Shown one piece after another: positions 48,297-49,678 of a stretch of 49,678 nucleotides of DNA (within the stretch, counting starts at the first letter, position 1; each line of letters begins with the position of its first letter). A program made the translations under genes and the position numbers. The stretch comes from JBJXFK01 sp046155505 (lineage in GTDB: Bacteria > Planctomycetota > Phycisphaerae > UBA1845 > Fen-1342). The notes below the pieces were generated by a model. The model made no database searches. It saw only the letters and a list, made by a program, of their open reading frames with translations, and was not told the origin of the DNA. Location: contig JBJXFK010000184.1 of the NCBI GenBank assembly GCA_046155505.1, positions 1 through 49,678 on the forward strand. The letters are read 5' to 3'.

Positions 48297-49055
48297 CTTC
48301 TCCGCACGGTAGATGACGACACTTCCGAAGTTCATCGTCGGGCATGTCATCTTCTCGAATCCCGCGCGACCCAGTCGGTCGCACATCGACTTCCGCGTAT
48401 CAAACGTCTCGATCGAGCGCGGCAAATATTTGTACGCACCGCTGCGGTCGCGGGCGATCAGCGTGCCGAGTGCGGGCAGCACATATGACGTGTAGACCTG
48501 ATAGCCGACGCGGAAGAGCCAGTTTTCGGGCATCGCGAATTCGAGGATGACCACCCGCCCGCCGGGGCGCAACACGCGCTGCATCTCGCGCAGGCCGCGA
48601 TCGAGATCCTGGAAGTTTCGCACGCCGAACGCACAGGTGATGACGTCAACCGATGCATCCGCGAGCGGAAGCCGCAATGCGTCGGACCGCACGAGTTGAA
48701 ACGGTCGTCGCATCTGCGGATACGACCCGCTGGCCAGCATTTGAGCCGAGAAATCCAGCCCGATGATCAGCCGCGGCGGCGTCGCATGCGCGTCGAACGC
48801 CCGCACCATGTCGCCCGTGCCGCAGCAGAGGTCGAGCGCGACTTCGTGCGATTGCACCCCGGTGGCGGCGATGGCACGCCTTCGCCAGGCCGCGTCCTGA
48901 CCAAACGTGGCGACGCGATTGACCTTCTCATAGGTCGGGGCGATGGCGTCGAACATCGCCTCGACGCGCGCGGCTTTGTCGTCACGCCGATGCGGATCGG
49001 CCAGTGTGCCGGCGTCCCAAGCAGGGGCGGTGTCAGGTGCGGTTTTCACACACAA
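48294..49055 (-). CDS. ubiE: ubiquinone/menaquinone C-methyltransferase UbiE/MenG
   Basis: 253 residues. Methylates demethylmenaquinone (or demethoxyubiquinol) in respiratory quinone synthesis. AdoMet motifs LDLCCGTGDMVRAF, then FSAQMLASG, SDALRLPLADASVDVITCAFGVRNF, and VLRPGGRVVILEFAMPENW are typical UbiE. Planctomycetes use menaquinone, so MenG is the likely activity. TTG 49055 or GTG 49049 are possible starts; no strong Shine-Dalgarno site. The TGA stop is inside the repeat arm ending at 48296. Confidence 0.94.
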   Translation of the reverse strand: MCVKTAPDTAPAWDAGTLADPHRRDDKAARVEAMFDAIAPTYEKVNRVATFGQDAAWRRRAIAATGVQSHEVALDLCCGTGDMVRAFDAHATPPRLIIGLDFSAQMLASGSYPQMRRPFQLVRSDALRLPLADASVDVITCAFGVRNFQDLDRGLREMQRVLRPGGRVVILEFAMPENWLFRVGYQVYTSYVLPALGTLIARDRSGAYKYLPRSIETFDTRKSMCDRLGRAGFEKMTCPTMNFGSVVIYRAEK

Positions 49056-49075
49056 AGTTTAGCCGCCAGGGTGCG

Positions 49076-49187
49076 AGAATGCAGAATGCAGAATGCAGAA
49101 TGCAGAATGCAGAAGGGTCACTCACACCGGCGACGCCGCTGCCGAAAGCTGACCTTCTGCATTCTGCATTCATCATTCTGCATTCAT
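49076..49187. repeat. paired inverted heptamer arms (AGAATGC)
   Basis: Left arm of five AGAATGC-type units ending GAAGGGTCA (49076-49120), right arm TGACCTTCTGCATTCTGCAT... (49149-49187), inverse of the left with one extra G. The loop is about 28 bases. The stop of the next minus gene is at the right arm's end. Confidence 0.85.
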
Positions 49188-49678
49188 TTCTCGTCCCACT
49201 TCATCGGCCCCGTCGCGAATCGCTGCTTGAGGTGTCCGAGCTTCATGGCCCACGCCTTCGTGAAGTACTCATGCACCTGCTTCCATTCGGCGGCGTGATC
49301 GGGATGCGCCTTTTGCATGTCGTCCCAGCCGAGATGCACGAGCCGCACCTTGGTTTCTTTTTCGCCGACGGCCGAGAGCAAAATCACGACCCAGGTGCGA
49401 TTTTGCCGCGCGTGGGCGAATTGCGGCGGGGCGTTCCAGTCGTATGAGAGCATCTCGCCGGGCACATAGCTCAGAATCTTGCAGCCGTCGGAGCCGCGCT
49501 CGCCGGCCGGAGCGGCGGCGTTGAAGTAAATCTCGAATGGCCCGCCGATGCGGCACTCGACGTTTGTGTTGGGCGACATCCAGGTGTGCAGCCCCTCGTT
49601 CGTCGTCCACGCCGTCCAGACCTCCGCCGGCGTCGCCTTCACGGTGACGTCGATATCAATCTTCGTCGGCCCCGTCGC
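49184..49678 (-). CDS. AHSA1/START-like SRPBCC protein (5' partial)
   Basis: The frame continues to the right edge, so the N terminus is missing. Seen part begins TKIDIDVTVKATPAEVWTAWTT, the usual Aha1-like opening strand and helix, then LHTWMSPNTNVECRIGGPFEIYF, ILSYVPGEMLSYDWNAPPQF, WVVILLSAVGEKETKVRLVHLGW and a C-terminal helix VHEYFTKAWAMKLGHLKQRF. This is the activator of Hsp90 ATPase homologue 1-like family, ligand-binding or regulatory, with function not fixed. Its stop codon falls in a repeat arm. Confidence 0.88.
   Translation of the reverse strand, partial: ATGPTKIDIDVTVKATPAEVWTAWTTNEGLHTWMSPNTNVECRIGGPFEIYFNAAAPAGERGSDGCKILSYVPGEMLSYDWNAPPQFAHARQNRTWVVILLSAVGEKETKVRLVHLGWDDMQKAHPDHAAEWKQVHEYFTKAWAMKLGHLKQRFATGPMKWDEK

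Noticed and set aside
47081..49187. CRISPR array
   Set aside because: Repeats are 7-9 bases, degenerate and without unique spacers of constant length; no cas genes.

Overview
The window looks like chromosomal DNA of a heterotrophic planctomycete, most like class Phycisphaerae. This is inferred from content: four PEP-CTERM secreted proteins, dockerin-like ends on secreted proteins, a DUF1800/DUF1501 pair, a prepilin-type signal protein of the DUF1559 kind, a membrane protein with an embedded CGYDLSG zinc ribbon, and strongly G+C-rich third codon positions. No phage, insertion sequence, integrase or CRISPR array was found.

Layout. 1-614: the end of a BatA-like membrane protein and a small conserved protein. 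884-5373: a secreted-protein block with three tandem paralogues sharing one ectodomain (two end in PEP-CTERM, one in a dockerin-like module) and a dockerin-tailed FG-GAP propeller protein. 5439-11009: queC, tRNA-Ser(GGA), a large secreted protein and the DUF1800/DUF1501 pair. 11053-19285: proS, a B12-type radical SAM protein, a retropepsin-like protease with PDZ, a zinc-ribbon protein, a prepilin-like protein and an NAD-dependent epimerase. 19754-23287 (minus strand): ribBA, then uvrC followed by a compact two-gene nucleotidyltransferase-like pair. 23355-27860 (minus): galK, then blaI overlapping a BlaR1-like M56 membrane protease that carries four perfect EF-hand loops and a secretin-like motif; a 16-bp perfect dyad sits in the blaI promoter. 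28101-32063: a PEP-CTERM protein, a bicarbonate transporter/PII-like pair (sbtA-sbtB), a DUF695-RraB protein and rpsL-rpsG. 32974-42769: an unrecognised conserved protein, a MutS2 without Smr domain, a zinc-ribbon membrane protein, an SRPBCC protein, glpX and dsbD. 43129-49678: a PEP-CTERM protein, then a polyhydroxyalkanoate locus (phaR divergent from a phasin, short phaE, phaC, SDR reductase), ubiE/menG and the start of an AHSA1 protein.

How genes work together. The PHA genes form a granule module: PhaC/PhaE polymerise, the phasin coats, PhaR regulates, and the SDR may supply hydroxyacyl-CoA. A four-half-site 10-bp-phased array lies exactly between the divergent phaR and phasin promoters. 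BlaI and the M56 protease form a proteolysis-controlled repressor pair whose external domain suggests calcium sensing rather than beta-lactam sensing. SbtA/SbtB suggest bicarbonate uptake under PII-type control.

Intergenic DNA is rich in degenerate period-7, -8 and -9 micro-repeats and REP-like dyads. Three loci have paired inverted arms, and in several places the repeat supplies the stop codon of the adjacent gene.
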